This document shows positions 20,847 to 21,388 of a DNA stretch of 21,388 nucleotides, piece by piece. The DNA comes from a virus. Positions within the stretch are counted from its first letter, which is position 1; every line of letters begins with the position of its first letter. The translations under genes and the position numbers were made by a program. The stretch covers positions 1 to 21,388 of IMG/VR virus record IMGVR_UViG_3300027720_000036; one strand, 5' to 3'. The notes under the pieces were generated by a model. It was not told the DNA's origin. It saw only the letters and a list, made by a program, of their open reading frames with translations, and searched no databases.

Positions 20847-21032
20847 ATGACCGAAGACAAGCCCGTCACCGAAACGCCCGCCGCCCCCGTCATCAGCAAT
20901 GATCATGACACCGCTGCCTTGTTGGCCGAGATGGAGGCCCGCCGTGAGGAAGAAGCCAAGATCGCTGCCGAACAAGATGCCGCCCTGCAAGCCGTCCGAG
21001 ACGCCTGCAATGCCTTTCGTAATCCCAAGTAA
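20847..21032 (+). CDS. Small coiled-coil hypothetical protein
   Basis: A 61-residue protein. The N-terminal 20 residues are Thr/Pro/Ala-rich and likely disordered (TEDKPVTETPAAPVISND). The rest is one long charged helix (DTAALLAEMEARREEEAKIA, AEQDAALQAVRDACNAFR). No family is recognised. The ATG at 20847 has GAAAGG just upstream and follows the fibre stop by 10 bases. It could be a chaperone or trimerisation partner for the fibres, by position only. Confidence 0.65.
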   Translation: MTEDKPVTETPAAPVISNDHDTAALLAEMEARREEEAKIAAEQDAALQAVRDACNAFRNPK

Positions 21033-21046
21033 CTAAGAAAACTTGA

Positions 21047-21075
21047 TTGGCCCACCCGGCCTAGCAATGTACAAT
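21047..21075 (+). promoter_or_regulatory. Candidate sigma-70-type promoter before the adaptor gene
   Basis: TTGGCC (21047-21052, 4 of 6 to TTGACA) and TACAAT (21070-21075, 5 of 6 to TATAAT) are separated by 17 bases. They lie in a locally AT-richer 68-base gap. GGAG follows at 21090-21093 before the ATG at 21101. The best promoter-like pair I found in the window. Confidence 0.42.
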
Positions 21076-21100
21076 TGACCAGTATCCCCGGAGATAACAG

Positions 21101-21388
21101 ATGAGTCTCTTCACGCTCGCCGCCCAAGATGCCATGGAGTACTTGATGCAGACCTCCGGGGGAGGTGCTCAGGACTCTGAGTATCGAGTGCTCCGCGCTG
21201 CCCTGCATCACTCCTACCGTGACGTTTGCGGCGCGAAGGACTGGCTGTGGCATGTGGACGAGGGGACGATCACCACGATTGCCGGCGAGACGACGTACCT
21301 TCTCCCGGTCAATTGCAAGAACGTGGATGCTATCTCGCTCCCCGACCAGACGACGACGACCTCGTATGTCACGCCGGCGGAGTGGGTG
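21101..21388 (+). CDS. Head-tail adaptor / tail-tube-like protein, N-terminal part (runs off window)
   Basis: 96 residues are visible, open to the right edge. MSLFTLAAQDAMEYLMQTSG is followed by SEYRVLRAALHHSYRDVCGA, KDWLWHVDEGTITTIAGETT and YLLPVNCKNVDAISLPDQTT. The layout is helix, helix, an 'aromatic-x-W' turn, then 'T-x-x-G-x-x-x-Y-x-L-P-x-[ND]-x-x-x-V-x-x-[IV]'. It is typical of podovirus head-tail adaptors and tail-tube A proteins (P22 gp4 / T7 gp11-like in organisation). It would seal the portal and connect the tail. GGAG lies 7 bases before the ATG. The rest of the gene is outside the window. Confidence 0.7.
   Translation, partial: MSLFTLAAQDAMEYLMQTSGGGAQDSEYRVLRAALHHSYRDVCGAKDWLWHVDEGTITTIAGETTYLLPVNCKNVDAISLPDQTTTTSYVTPAEWV

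Noticed and set aside
1-21388. tRNA genes, CRISPR arrays, insertion sequences or attachment sites
   Set aside because: I looked for tRNA-like arms, regularly spaced repeats, transposase motifs and integrase-linked repeats, and found none that could be supported by eye.

Overview
The window is one contiguous piece of a tailed double-stranded DNA phage (Caudoviricetes) genome, about 21.4 kb and roughly 60% GC by eye. It is cut inside genes at both ends. The recognisable hallmarks are a large terminase subunit, portal protein, scaffold, major capsid protein, a probable decoration protein, a T4-type endonuclease VII, a large set of tail-fibre genes and the start of a head-tail adaptor. The roughly 700-residue portal and the adaptor type suggest a short-tailed (podovirus-like) virion. 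No sheath, tape measure, integrase, DNA polymerase or endolysin is visible here, so lifestyle cannot be decided. A planctomycete or similar GC-rich aquatic Gram-negative host is my best inference. It rests on a PEP-CTERM-like C-terminus at the left edge, a CAP-domain exported protein, and small LTDAEREAIE-type proteins that I associate from memory with planctomycete sequences. It is not proven.

Layout. (1) 2-1364, plus strand: six small overlapping, translationally coupled genes. They include the PEP-CTERM-like tail, two duplicated LTDAEREAIE proteins and a DUF551-like protein. (2) 1329-2633: the only clear minus-strand gene, 434 residues and unknown, converging on and overlapping the previous operon. 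(3) 2717-3178: an exported CAP-domain protein. (4) 3218-6203: the head cassette of scaffold, major capsid, putative decoration protein and a small signal-peptide protein read from a TTG, closed by a strong hairpin terminator. (5) 6283-7160: two unrecognised, probably virion-associated proteins, then a second hairpin. (6) 7241-12963: the packaging cassette of putative small terminase with a zinc ribbon, large terminase, a small conserved protein, portal, endonuclease VII and an unknown. (7) 13024-16672: a tightly coupled tail-appendage operon with stop/start overlaps at nearly every junction. It carries collagen-like and YTKxExD-repeat fibres and, between them, two tiny single-span membrane proteins that may form a lysis pair. 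(8) 16698-20836: three more fibre genes, two sharing a duplicated N-terminal anchor. (9) 20847 to the end: a small coiled-coil protein, a candidate promoter and the truncated adaptor gene.

How it fits together. Scaffold, capsid and decoration proteins build the head. The terminase pair packages DNA through the portal, endonuclease VII would clear branched DNA before or during packaging, and the modular fibre proteins would form the adhesion apparatus. The fibre genes reuse a small set of parts: a WDGxAWV anchor, collagen triplets, a GDxW patch, GDTMTG repeats and a DWTxMV tip domain. This looks like a locus evolving by duplication and swapping of modules. The most unusual aspect is the number of exported or membrane-directed small products in a late-gene region: a PEP-CTERM-like protein, a CAP protein, a 70-residue signal-peptide protein and two single-span microproteins. 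No stretch longer than 300 bases lacks a gene. No tRNA, CRISPR array, insertion sequence or reverse transcriptase was seen.
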